A DNA stretch of 64,000 bases from an uncultured Clostridia bacterium (GTDB lineage: Bacteria; Bacillota; Clostridia; Christensenellales; CAG-314): assembly GCA_944364615.1 (NCBI GenBank), contig CALVWF010000001.1, positions 278,426 to 342,425 on the forward strand, read 5' to 3'. Position numbers and translations under genes: made by a program. Within the stretch, counting starts at the first letter, position 1. Each line of letters begins with the position of its first letter. The notes beneath the pieces are model-generated. The model saw nothing but the letters and a program-made list of their open reading frames with translations, had not been told where the DNA came from and made no database searches. Shown here piece by piece: positions 54,601-61,931 of the stretch.

Positions 54601-54826
54601 AACTGTTGAGATAGCCCGACGCCGAGTCTTCCCAGTAATCTACGGGATCGGAATAAACGTAATTGATTGTCTTGTTTCCAACGGTAACAGTGATGTCACG
54701 TACTGTCAAATCACGAGTGTATTCGCCGTCAGCGAATGCAGTGTAATTGATTGTAAACACCCCTACCATGGAAAAAATACAAACCAAAGCACAACATAAA
54801 ATTGCCCACTTTACTGATTTTTTCAT
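51626..54826 (-). CDS. membrane-anchored GHL10 glycoside hydrolase-like protein with N-terminal module repeats
   Basis: 1066 residues, signal peptide ending AFA. Residues about 35-400 contain three copies of a beta module with 'IPxGGFVLSxxG' and 'VGDxVKL/GATVVL' landmarks; about 410-500 is coiled-coil (SSELENLKVVKEEIEAKLEG). The GHL10 (PF02638) barrel follows: 'ARSVWHRPIE', 'GINLIFVETLYNG', 'YGIEVHAWVENFY', 'IFIDPANKEVQDTLI', 'KGLNLDYIRYP', 'IATPMAYYT'. Asp in DYIRYP and Glu in FVET/WVEN are candidates for catalysis. The C-terminus has a Glu-Pro repeat wall spacer, one helix and RRRNKSK. It overlaps the second GHL10 gene by 4 bp (ATGA). GHL10 activity is mostly uncharacterised; extracellular glycan cleavage is inferred. 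Confidence 0.9.
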   Translation of the reverse strand: MKKSVKWAILCCALVCIFSMVGVFTINYTAFADGEYTRDLTVRDITVTVGNKTINYVYSDPVDYWEDSASGYLNSYEIKYDIVGANDAVIYTALYPDTTTGRTGDITEYVCELQGADYVVTQINTNGDGTTYIPVGGFVLSLSNAVNADFAKVGDIVKLSGSKLTIPTKAVESDSGKRVVVDNTNTTRSMPMVVYYDYQFGSKTGTNVFGTEMTCVYDFDENSFIVTDFRGFGQGDDSGSVIPDNSFVLSAYGEGFRQLLVRGMLFSVGDEVKMVGFDFVRFGGTVYGEYDFVNPTPEENPAGMETETSPFPAYRGENQTIIYKSGWSYQGSAGTGTNVYGYEAAVDATGVVVELNVNVSKIPEGGYVISGHGTGRDFIRSNIVLGATVVLDEDNKTFAVSTTLNSYYENLALSVNQAVKNAQTMISQLYDVNQELLETYITNVSSELENLKVVKEEIEAKLEGDISEEERLSLLMSYNNSQLVIEKLRQQIVVASAESKVVSARSVWHRPIEMTYSAIEENIKMYSDIGINLIFVETLYNGYSTFKSDIAEFPYNNKLADKYTTSEGVEYNDYLTAFTQCAKEYGIEVHAWVENFYISTLNTAKVLQDHPDWIMYNDDNTYYQRNEGGLYIFIDPANKEVQDTLINYYNDLLEKVPDVKGLNLDYIRYPVSDRAEDTGYTIEAMKGFYESLGKTFSSAQLNDREKMANKFKQLFDPNYLLGGQAEADENYQLWVEYRTNIITEYVRRIKDEVKLPNNIVLSTAVFASLSESTNSKKQDWQTWFSNGWIDIATPMAYYTDASDVLVRVHEMILMAGNNCYYYSGIAPSFQGLPAWQNKEQIEASYDAGATGYVIFCSTQILGHEDVQLALQSGVNSKKAVLPHSSVETILSATFEDIADKATRLYIPNGGMTEDQLTALNSAFDTIKAIQADDAVGIFKVKSAVEELADSSIKDIAKGYSRQRIVEQLDELADLLDSKISLQLIQDGQWNPEEEERRPIVNEDGIFPNVDPEPEPEPEPEPKPEPKPEPEPQSNVGLIIGIVIACVAVVAGGVTTVVLLRRRNKSK

Positions 54827-56577
54827 TGTTTACCTCTCTTGTTCGATTTAATTGCAAATGCTGTAACTAATCCAAGAGCAAATCCCACAACCAGCACTAC
54901 GCCGTAGGACAGTAATTTTGTTGTGTTGTCGGATGTCGGCGGATCGGTTTCGTTGTCGTCGGGTGTCGGAAGCGGTTCGCTTCCACCGTCATCCTTGTCA
55001 TCGTCAGGCGGTGTAGTTCCATCGGGATTTTCAATGCCCTTGACTTCCATTCTGCTAAGACGTACCGTCAAATTGCGGTGCATCGATTGTAGAACTTCGG
55101 TAACTTCGCCTGAATTTGCAGTTGAAATGTAACTGTCGATGTTTTTAATGAGTGTATCCAGTCTACCAAGCAACACCTTCAATGTTGCAATGTCCTGTTC
55201 CCCTGTGTCGGAAACCAATTTCAACTGTTCGCCAAACTGCTGAACCTTGCTTGTATCTTCGATGCCGTCCTCAGCCTGCGACCGCAAAAAGCTCATCAAA
55301 CCGTTGCTCACCGAAGTTGTCAACGTTTCAGCGTCGCTGTGAGGAACAATTGCACTGTACTCGTCACCGCCGTACTGCTCAACCAAGAAAGTTTCGTAGT
55401 CATACTTAGCATCGAAAAATGTCTTAGCCGCATCGAACAAAACAAATCCGTCCGCTCCTGCACTGTTGCTTGCCTCGATGTGTTGTTGCAACTGACTGTT
55501 GTCTTGATTGTGGTAGGTTGTGTACAACCCCGTGTAACAGTAGGCATCACCGCAAAATTGCATCATTTGTTCTACCGCTGACTTAATTTGCGATGCTTCG
55601 TAGAAGTACACCATTGGCGTCACGATGTCGATGTAACCTTCGTTCAGCCATGTGCGAATGTCTTGTTTCTTGCTTTGGTACGCTTGATCGAGTTCGGGGA
55701 ACACCGCAGTTGAAATCATCTTGCCTTGATGCTTGGTGTTTACCATGTTGTACACCTTTTCAACAAATGCAGTTACAAATCCTGCCCTGAACTCCGTCCA
55801 GTCGGCGTACAAGGCGGTGTTAGACTTCAACTTGTTGACAAGGTCACTGCGCATGTTCGTTTCGTCCAACTCGATGTTGTACTGCTCGGCAAATTGCTTC
55901 ATGCAAGTTTCGGTGTACCCTGCGTCATTTCCGCTTGCAATGTCGGAAACCGGGTATCTTATGTAATCGAGATTCAATCCCTTGACGGCAGGAACAGTTG
56001 TCAACATCAAGTCGTAGAACTTCAACAAGTAGTCCTGAACTTCACTGTTGGCAGGATCTAAGAAGATGTATCCGCCGAAATCCATACCTTCCAGCATGTG
56101 ACGTATCCCACCGTCCTGATTGACAAGCAACCAATCGGAAAAGTACTTGACAAGTGTTGCTTCTTCGTTGATACCGATGTAGAAATCCTGCACCCAAGCA
56201 TGAACTTCGATGCCACGCTTCTCCGCTTCGGTTGCAAAAGCCGTCAGGTAATCGGGATACTGTCCGTAAGTATACTGTTCAAACCCTGTGTAATAGGGAA
56301 TGAGGTTGTTTTTAAAAAATGTCATTCCGTGGTAGAAGGTTTCAAGGAAAACCATGTTGATACCTGCGTTCTTAAACATGTCAAGAACTTCACACATGCC
56401 TTCCAAAGTCGTTTCCTTACCACTTGAATTGGGTCTGTGCCAAATTCCGTGAGCTTCTACCCTGCTTATTGACTTGGACTGTGCGTAAACCCTATCCGTT
56501 GCAGTTACTTGCATTACTACCCCCATCGCCAACACCATACACAGTGTCAACAATACTAATTTAAATGTTCTTTTCAT
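54823..56577 (-). CDS. membrane-anchored GHL10 glycoside hydrolase-like protein
   Basis: 584 residues: signal peptide (ends RVYAQ), then directly a GHL10 barrel with the same landmarks as its neighbour ('EAHGIWHRPNSSG', 'GINMVFLETFYHG', 'RGIEVHAWVQDFY', 'IFLDPANSEVQDYLL', 'KGLNLDYIRYPVS', 'VTPMVYFYEAS'), a helical segment, an Asp/Pro-rich spacer and a C-terminal helix with KSNKRGKQ. It lacks the N-terminal module repeats of the 1066-residue paralogue. The two are probably a duplication with division of labour. AGGAAG before the ATG; the start overlaps the DUF4127 stop by 4 bp and the end overlaps the paralogue by 4 bp, so the three are tightly coupled. Confidence 0.9.
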   Translation of the reverse strand: MKRTFKLVLLTLCMVLAMGVVMQVTATDRVYAQSKSISRVEAHGIWHRPNSSGKETTLEGMCEVLDMFKNAGINMVFLETFYHGMTFFKNNLIPYYTGFEQYTYGQYPDYLTAFATEAEKRGIEVHAWVQDFYIGINEEATLVKYFSDWLLVNQDGGIRHMLEGMDFGGYIFLDPANSEVQDYLLKFYDLMLTTVPAVKGLNLDYIRYPVSDIASGNDAGYTETCMKQFAEQYNIELDETNMRSDLVNKLKSNTALYADWTEFRAGFVTAFVEKVYNMVNTKHQGKMISTAVFPELDQAYQSKKQDIRTWLNEGYIDIVTPMVYFYEASQIKSAVEQMMQFCGDAYCYTGLYTTYHNQDNSQLQQHIEASNSAGADGFVLFDAAKTFFDAKYDYETFLVEQYGGDEYSAIVPHSDAETLTTSVSNGLMSFLRSQAEDGIEDTSKVQQFGEQLKLVSDTGEQDIATLKVLLGRLDTLIKNIDSYISTANSGEVTEVLQSMHRNLTVRLSRMEVKGIENPDGTTPPDDDKDDGGSEPLPTPDDNETDPPTSDNTTKLLSYGVVLVVGFALGLVTAFAIKSNKRGKQ

Positions 56578-58082
56578 TGTTCTACTTCCTTTACAGTCAG
56601 GTCAACCTCGAACATTCTTCGCCAAGGCATCTGACAACGTGCCAACCTGTAACGGCTGTACACATCAGGAAAATTGCTTTCGATGTGGTTTGAAAGAACT
56701 TGCCTTACAATATTTGCAACCTTGCCCCTTCTTCCGCCTGCATTGAAGTAGTTGTAACCGTGTTGACTCAAAAGATTGTTTACAATGTATCTTCTTGCGA
56801 AACCGCAGTAACCGACATCTTCGTACAGTCTTTCAGCTAGGAACTTGTCCTGCCACTTGTTCTTGCCAAACAGCCAAACAAATACCGCTTGACATATTAC
56901 AGTACCCAGTGTATTGGAAGATGTGTTCCAACCTGCGTAAGCGGACAAATTGAAAAAGTCCGTGCGTTCCGTCAACAATTTCAACAATTCGAGATCACCG
57001 CCGTTGCAGTAAGCACCGTCCGCTAGTGCCACAATCTTGCCGTTCTTGATGTCTTCTACCATCTTGTTGCAAAATGTCACAAGATCACGTTCGCCGTAAC
57101 CGACGGAAGGAAGACTGCTTTCATCTACCGGTTGTTGCGATGGGTAATTGAGATACAGCATGATGTCCGCATCTTCTTTACCATCGGCAAACCTGCAACC
57201 TGCAGTACCGATTTGGAATGGCAAGGTGTCCTTCAAAGGTCTGTCCTCGTACAACGGAATGATGTAGGGTGACTTTTCGTGACAGTAGACGCAGTGCATT
57301 CGTGGTGACACCTTCTTGTACTCACAAACAGCACGTGCAAGCAACGTCATGCCCACTTCGTCCGCACCGGGATACATTGCAACTTCCTCCAAGTGGTTTT
57401 CGGCAAGTTGCTTCTTTATCAATTCCCTGTCCATCGAGGTGTAACCGTAAGGTGCGCTGTCATCTTGCGGAATTACCAAAAAATCAATTGCGTGGTGCAA
57501 TTTCTTGACGGCTTTAACAAGCATGTTGCGGTTGACCTTGCGACGTTGTTCGAAGTCAATTAGATTGTCCCCTATCTTTTCGGCATATTGACCGAGTAGC
57601 TCCTGCGCCTCATCTTGAGTAACCAACCCCAACTCCAACTTGTGTTTTACCTGACCCGTAAGGAAGATTTCACGTCCACAGTACTCGTAGTAATCGGGTT
57701 CTTCATCACTGCTCGAGTAGCAGGGACAACGCATGATGAGTTGGAATGCGTAAATCTTGACAGCAGGATTTATCCTCTTTATCTCGTCAAGCACGTCAAG
57801 ACGGGCTGTCAATTCATCTTCGTCAAGTTGATGAAGTCTTGACGGAACAATTCCCCCGTACAACAGCATGTCCAAAGAAACGATGTAGGCATTGGCTGTT
57901 GTGGCATTGTCTAACAAATACTTTCTCACCTTGTCGTAATCGGCAGGAATTTTCTTGTCCCCCAACACTTCGGGAGAAGGTTTTCTAAGATGCATTTCCG
58001 TTCCCATCGCAATACGCTGTGCGAAATGGTAATTGCAAGGTCTTTCGTCCAACGGAAGATAAACAATGTTGAATTTAGTCAT
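56574..58082 (-). CDS. DUF4127 family protein
   Basis: A 502-residue cytosolic protein of the DUF4127 family (PF13552), near the usual length. Landmarks: 'VYLPLDERPCNYHFAQRIA' at the N-terminus, 'AYIVSLDMLLYGGIVPSR' (about 70), 'FQLIMRCPCYSSSDEEPDYYEYCG' (about 112), 'FLVIPQDDSAPYGYTSMD' (about 203), 'YPGADEVGMTLLAR' (about 238) and 'AYAGWNTSSNTLGTV' (about 378). Conserved Asp, His and Glu clusters suggest an enzyme, but no reaction is established to my knowledge. No signal peptide. It overlaps NanE by 8 bp and GHL10 by 4 bp, so it belongs to the same pathway, probably acting on an imported sugar or sugar acid. Confidence 0.88.
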   Translation of the reverse strand: MTKFNIVYLPLDERPCNYHFAQRIAMGTEMHLRKPSPEVLGDKKIPADYDKVRKYLLDNATTANAYIVSLDMLLYGGIVPSRLHQLDEDELTARLDVLDEIKRINPAVKIYAFQLIMRCPCYSSSDEEPDYYEYCGREIFLTGQVKHKLELGLVTQDEAQELLGQYAEKIGDNLIDFEQRRKVNRNMLVKAVKKLHHAIDFLVIPQDDSAPYGYTSMDRELIKKQLAENHLEEVAMYPGADEVGMTLLARAVCEYKKVSPRMHCVYCHEKSPYIIPLYEDRPLKDTLPFQIGTAGCRFADGKEDADIMLYLNYPSQQPVDESSLPSVGYGERDLVTFCNKMVEDIKNGKIVALADGAYCNGGDLELLKLLTERTDFFNLSAYAGWNTSSNTLGTVICQAVFVWLFGKNKWQDKFLAERLYEDVGYCGFARRYIVNNLLSQHGYNYFNAGGRRGKVANIVRQVLSNHIESNFPDVYSRYRLARCQMPWRRMFEVDLTVKEVEQ

Positions 58083-58752
58083 GTAATTTCAATGCTCCGT
58101 TCAGTCTTTGTGTAATTACCATCGGTCTGGTGATTGCCGATCCCACTACTACTGCGTAAGGATTTATTTTAGATATTTGTTCCATGTGATTTACTTCAAA
58201 TACTCCGCCTTCGGCAATGAGCTTGGCGTGTTTTATGTACTTCTTGCACTGAGCAATAAACTCAATGTCTGGCAACTGCGAAGTTCTTGTGTCCGCAGTA
58301 TATCCACGCATGGTTGTGGAAATGTAATCAAACCCCAACTTGTCGGCATTTACCGCATCTTCTAACGTAGCAATGTCCGCCATCAACGGTCTGTCCGTCT
58401 TGATTCTTGCGTAGTTGTACAATTCCTCCAACGTTTCGCCGTTCGGACGGGGACGCCATGTGGCGTCCATACACAATACATCGCATTTTACCGCCAACAA
58501 TTTGTCAATGTCGCTCTTGTTGGGTGTGATGTAAATTTCACTGTCGGGATAGCATTGCTTTACCAATCCTATTACAGGAAGATCGCCTACTTCGTCCTTA
58601 ATGCTGTCAACATCTTCGCACAAAGCACGAATTCCGCATGCTCCACCTGCCTTTGCAGCCTTGGCAAACAAGTGCATTATTCCGTAACCGTACAACGGTT
58701 CGCCCTTTACCGCCTGACATGAAACAATCAATCCTCTTTTTAAGACACCCAT
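58075..58752 (-). CDS. nanE: N-acetylmannosamine-6-phosphate 2-epimerase
   Basis: 225 residues, full NanE length. Motifs in order: 'LIVSCQAVKGEPLYG', 'AKAGGACGIRAL', 'YITPNKSDIDKLLA', 'DVLCMDATWRPRPNGE', 'LMADIATLEDA' (catalytic Lys region differs in order but the MAD strand is clear), 'DYISTTMRGYT', 'LIAEGGVFEV' and phosphate-binding 'VVVGSAITRP'. It converts ManNAc-6-phosphate to GlcNAc-6-phosphate in the cytosol. GAAGGG seven bases before ATG 58752. First gene of the 18-kb operon, behind a consensus promoter. There is no sialic-acid lyase or transporter in the window; with the ROK kinase at the operon end the pair would feed free ManNAc into the amino-sugar pathway. Confidence 0.93.
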   Translation of the reverse strand: MGVLKRGLIVSCQAVKGEPLYGYGIMHLFAKAAKAGGACGIRALCEDVDSIKDEVGDLPVIGLVKQCYPDSEIYITPNKSDIDKLLAVKCDVLCMDATWRPRPNGETLEELYNYARIKTDRPLMADIATLEDAVNADKLGFDYISTTMRGYTADTRTSQLPDIEFIAQCKKYIKHAKLIAEGGVFEVNHMEQISKINPYAVVVGSAITRPMVITQRLNGALKLHD

Positions 58753-58821
58753 ACCTTTACCCTTCTTTAAATCTTCAAATTTTTTAAAAAATTTGCCATT
58801 TTTTCAGTCTATTTCAACTAT

Positions 58822-58849
58822 ATTATACTACAAGAAAAAGCAATGTCAA
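58822..58849 (-). promoter_or_regulatory. consensus sigma-70 promoter of the nanE operon
   Basis: On the minus strand TTGACA, 16-bp spacer, TATAAT: both hexamers match consensus exactly. Transcription would start near 58815, about 60 bases before the nanE ATG. Confidence 0.88.
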
Positions 58850-58854
58850 TATGG

Positions 58855-58891
58855 TTTTCAAAAAATTTGAAAATTTTGAAAATAATTTTCA
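58855..58891. promoter_or_regulatory. two inverted repeats next to the nanE promoter, putative RpiR operators
   Basis: TTTTCAAA-AAA-TTTGAAAA (58855-58873) and TGAAAAT-A-ATTTTCA (58877-58891), both perfect, lie directly upstream of the -35 box. RpiR/MurR regulators bind A/T-rich inverted repeats of this kind, and an RpiR gene lies 3 kb upstream. Assignment to that protein is inference. Confidence 0.6.
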
Positions 58892-58973
58892 TTCATTATT
58901 GATGCAATTTTCATTTCGGAAATATGAGATTTTGCACTCATCGAAACCCTGCACATTGAAACATTTAACGCAC

Positions 58974-59008
58974 AAAAAAAGACCAAGCAACAACTCTTTG
59001 CTTGGTCT
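58974..59008 (-). terminator. intrinsic terminator after the GH38 gene
   Basis: Perfect 11-bp stem AGACCAAGCAA / TTGCTTGGTCT, 7-nt loop, seven T on the minus strand. It begins 9 bp after the GH38 stop and separates this unit from the nanE operon. Confidence 0.92.
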
Positions 59009-59016
59009 AAATTGAT

Positions 59017-61920
59017 TTATTTAATTTTTACCGTCTTGATTTCAAATGGAGCGAAGGTCAATTGGACGGAATTGTTACCAACGGACTGCTGTTCGTCTTC
59101 TAGAATGTTGCATTCTACAAACTGTTTGTCCTCGGCGGACAACGTGACGGACGCCCCACCGCCAAGACATTCGTACATACGCAACACAATGCCGTCATCT
59201 TCACCGTGTTTTACCGTTTCAACAATTACCGAATTGTCGCCTGTCAAGGTAAAGGGGGATTTTAAGTTCTTTCTTGCCGTCTTTACGGGCAACATGTTGA
59301 AACAGTAGGCTTGACGGATTGTTTCCATGCCGAGTTCCCCTTCGTGAGGCAGTACTGCGTAACGGAAGTAACTTACACCGACGTCGCCCCTTGCGTCGGG
59401 ATGTGTACCGCTCTTGTGCAGTGTCAATCCCAGTTTACCGCCCTGACATGACACACCGTACTTGCAATCGCTGATGAGTGACAGTCCGCAGTTGTTTTGC
59501 GAAATGTCCGTCCACTTGTGCGAACACACTTCGAACTTGGCAATGTCGCTCTTGTCTCTTGGGAAACAGTTACGTTCGACATTACCGAACTGCGTTTCAC
59601 ACTTGTAGTGCTGTGAAAAGATTGTAGTGTCGAAATAGGTGCGCAACAATGTGTGGGTGTCGTTCCAAGTGAGTTTGTTTTCAAATTCCACAAGAGGACT
59701 GTCAAGACGAAGCTTGATGTCCGTTTCCAATGTGGAATTGCCCATGCTAAACATGGATTTTACAACAAGTATTTCACCCACGGACTCAACATGCTGGCCG
59801 ACAAACTTTACGGGTTGTTGCTTGTAAACGTAGTCGGCATCGACATCCCAGTTGTCGTAAATGTAGGGAACGTCCTCCGCAGTTGCGAGAATGTTAAAGC
59901 CTTCCTTGACATACTGCTTGCCCTTGTAAATCAATGACGTCAGCACGCCCTCTTTAATGGTAACTTTGAGATGAGGCGTGATTATATCATCACCGTCCAC
60001 CACAAATTCGCCCTTAGGTACTTCCCTTTTAGCGTAACCGAAAGCATCGAATTTGTAGGTTGCAACGGTTCTTGTACCGTCCACTGCGTTGTAGGTTTGT
60101 CCCTTTGAAGATGGCAAAACTTCCTTGCGTTCAAAAGGCAATGTGTTGAAGTAACTTCCTGCGCCCTTGCCCTTGACGTAGCCGTGAGCTTTCTTCAATG
60201 CGTCCGATTGTTCCGCCAATGCAATGTCCGTTGCTTCGGCAATGCTTGTGCCGGGAAGTATGTCGTGGAACTGATTTAACAACAAGGTGTCGTAAAGACT
60301 GTCAGTAAGTTGTTTAGCATCTTTGTCACCGTCAAGCACCGACACCAATTCCGCATCGTGCAGTGCTTCTTCCAAACGGCGGTTGAACCACTTCAAATTG
60401 TGATTTGTTGTGTAAGTACCACGGTGAAGTTCGAGATACAATTCGCCGAAATAGGTGGGAAGTTCTTGGGCGGTTACTTTTTCCATAAACTCCGACACTG
60501 TTGTGTGACGAACTTGTGCGTTCTTGCTAAACTGTTGAGTGTAAATTGCACGGGAAACCATTTCTTCCGACGGACCGCCACCGCCGTCACCAAATCCGTA
60601 CGCCATCAAGGCGCAATTGCTTTCACGCTTGTCCGCTATGTCACTAAGACGCTTGTGCACCGCTTCTTCGTCCACCCATGTGTGGATTGTGTTGAAGTGA
60701 ACGGGAACTTCGCTACCGTCAATACCCTTCCAAATGAATGTTTCGTAGGGGAATTTATTTGTGTCGTTCCAACTTAGCTTTGTGGTCAAAAAGTACTCGA
60801 CGTTGCACTTTTTCATGATTTGCGGAAGCGCAGCGGAGTAGCCGAATGTGTCGGGCAACCAAAATGTATCCGATTCGTAGTTGAACTTCTTGCGAAGATA
60901 TCTCTTGCCACGCACAAACTGACGGCAAAATGCTTCCGAACCCGTAAGGTTGCCGTCACACTCTACCCAGGTAGAGCCGTTAGGCTCGAATCTTCCTTCG
61001 GATATCAATTGGGAAATTTGCTGGAACAGTTTGGGGTCATCTTTTTCAATCCACTGCAAGTAAAGAACCGTGGACATGAAAAACTTGTACTCGGGGTGTC
61101 TGTTGAGAAGCGTCACGGCATTAGATGCAGTACGCATCAACTTGCGACGAGTTTCTTCAACAGTCCACAGCCATGCAGTGTCAAGGTGACTGTGTCCGAT
61201 GATTCCTACGTAAGGAAGTTTCTTTTCCCCTGCAAAGAAAGTGTCGATTATCTCAATTGCTCGGTTGAGCAATGATTCTTCGGGGCGAACCTGTCTTAAA
61301 GGCAACAGCACAAACAGCTGTTGGTACACCTTTTCTATTTCGGCACGCTGAAATTGATCGCTTTCGCTGTTATACAACTTGTTGAGAAGGGTCAATCTTT
61401 CGCCAAATTGTTTTAAAGGTTGGTAGAAGGACACCAATCCAATGGAGTTGTACCTGCGATCGGGGTAATAGCCGTTAAAGGAAAACGTGCTCTTGGTTTC
61501 GTAAGGCATTGTGCCGGGCATTGGGTGTGAGTAGTAGGCTTGCAATGCCACGCTGTCACCCTCTAAAATACCTTCTAGCAACAAATACTTGTGAACTCTT
61601 GAAGTGGGATCCATTGCGTTGTCGATGTAATCGAGTAATCCCACCTTATTTCCGTTTACCGAAACAAGATGTTCTACTGCGCCCGTGTCGGCAAAAAGAT
61701 AGTACTTGCGTCCCTCGGTCAAGCCTTCCGCCACAAAGGAAAATTGTTCACAGCTAAAATCCTTGCCCCACTTGAAACCCTTGTGCACCTCAACACTCTT
61801 GCCATCCTTGACAACGGTAACGCATGGATTGATTGTTTCCTCAATCAAGTAGGGTTGATACACTTCGCCAAGGCGTGACACCTTGTTTACCATTCTTTCA
61901 ACTTGTCTGTCCTGTAACAT
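59017..61920 (-). CDS. GH38 alpha-mannosidase, cytosolic
   Basis: 967 residues without a signal peptide. An N-terminal domain (about 1-230) precedes the GH38 barrel: zinc ligands in 'GHSHLDTAWLW' (H243/H245, D247), nucleophile Asp in 'WLPDTFGYSAALPQI' (D357), 'YGFGDGGGGPS' (about 450), the three-helix middle domain with 'NQFHDILPGTSI' and a large beta C-terminus. It removes alpha-mannose residues with retention. AAAGGGG precedes the ATG, 11 bp after the RpiR stop, so both are in one transcript. Related intracellular enzymes process imported mannosides. Link to the NAGPA-type protein of the next operon (whose animal homologue works on phospho-mannose glycans) is suggestive only. Confidence 0.95.
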   Translation of the reverse strand: MLQDRQVERMVNKVSRLGEVYQPYLIEETINPCVTVVKDGKSVEVHKGFKWGKDFSCEQFSFVAEGLTEGRKYYLFADTGAVEHLVSVNGNKVGLLDYIDNAMDPTSRVHKYLLLEGILEGDSVALQAYYSHPMPGTMPYETKSTFSFNGYYPDRRYNSIGLVSFYQPLKQFGERLTLLNKLYNSESDQFQRAEIEKVYQQLFVLLPLRQVRPEESLLNRAIEIIDTFFAGEKKLPYVGIIGHSHLDTAWLWTVEETRRKLMRTASNAVTLLNRHPEYKFFMSTVLYLQWIEKDDPKLFQQISQLISEGRFEPNGSTWVECDGNLTGSEAFCRQFVRGKRYLRKKFNYESDTFWLPDTFGYSAALPQIMKKCNVEYFLTTKLSWNDTNKFPYETFIWKGIDGSEVPVHFNTIHTWVDEEAVHKRLSDIADKRESNCALMAYGFGDGGGGPSEEMVSRAIYTQQFSKNAQVRHTTVSEFMEKVTAQELPTYFGELYLELHRGTYTTNHNLKWFNRRLEEALHDAELVSVLDGDKDAKQLTDSLYDTLLLNQFHDILPGTSIAEATDIALAEQSDALKKAHGYVKGKGAGSYFNTLPFERKEVLPSSKGQTYNAVDGTRTVATYKFDAFGYAKREVPKGEFVVDGDDIITPHLKVTIKEGVLTSLIYKGKQYVKEGFNILATAEDVPYIYDNWDVDADYVYKQQPVKFVGQHVESVGEILVVKSMFSMGNSTLETDIKLRLDSPLVEFENKLTWNDTHTLLRTYFDTTIFSQHYKCETQFGNVERNCFPRDKSDIAKFEVCSHKWTDISQNNCGLSLISDCKYGVSCQGGKLGLTLHKSGTHPDARGDVGVSYFRYAVLPHEGELGMETIRQAYCFNMLPVKTARKNLKSPFTLTGDNSVIVETVKHGEDDGIVLRMYECLGGGASVTLSAEDKQFVECNILEDEQQSVGNNSVQLTFAPFEIKTVKIK

Positions 61921-61931
61921 AAGTTTCCCCT

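Noticed and set aside
58075..58752. Sialic acid utilisation locus
   Set aside because: NanE and a ROK kinase are present, but no sialic-acid lyase, sialidase or sialic-acid transporter was seen, so free ManNAc or another glycan is a better reading.
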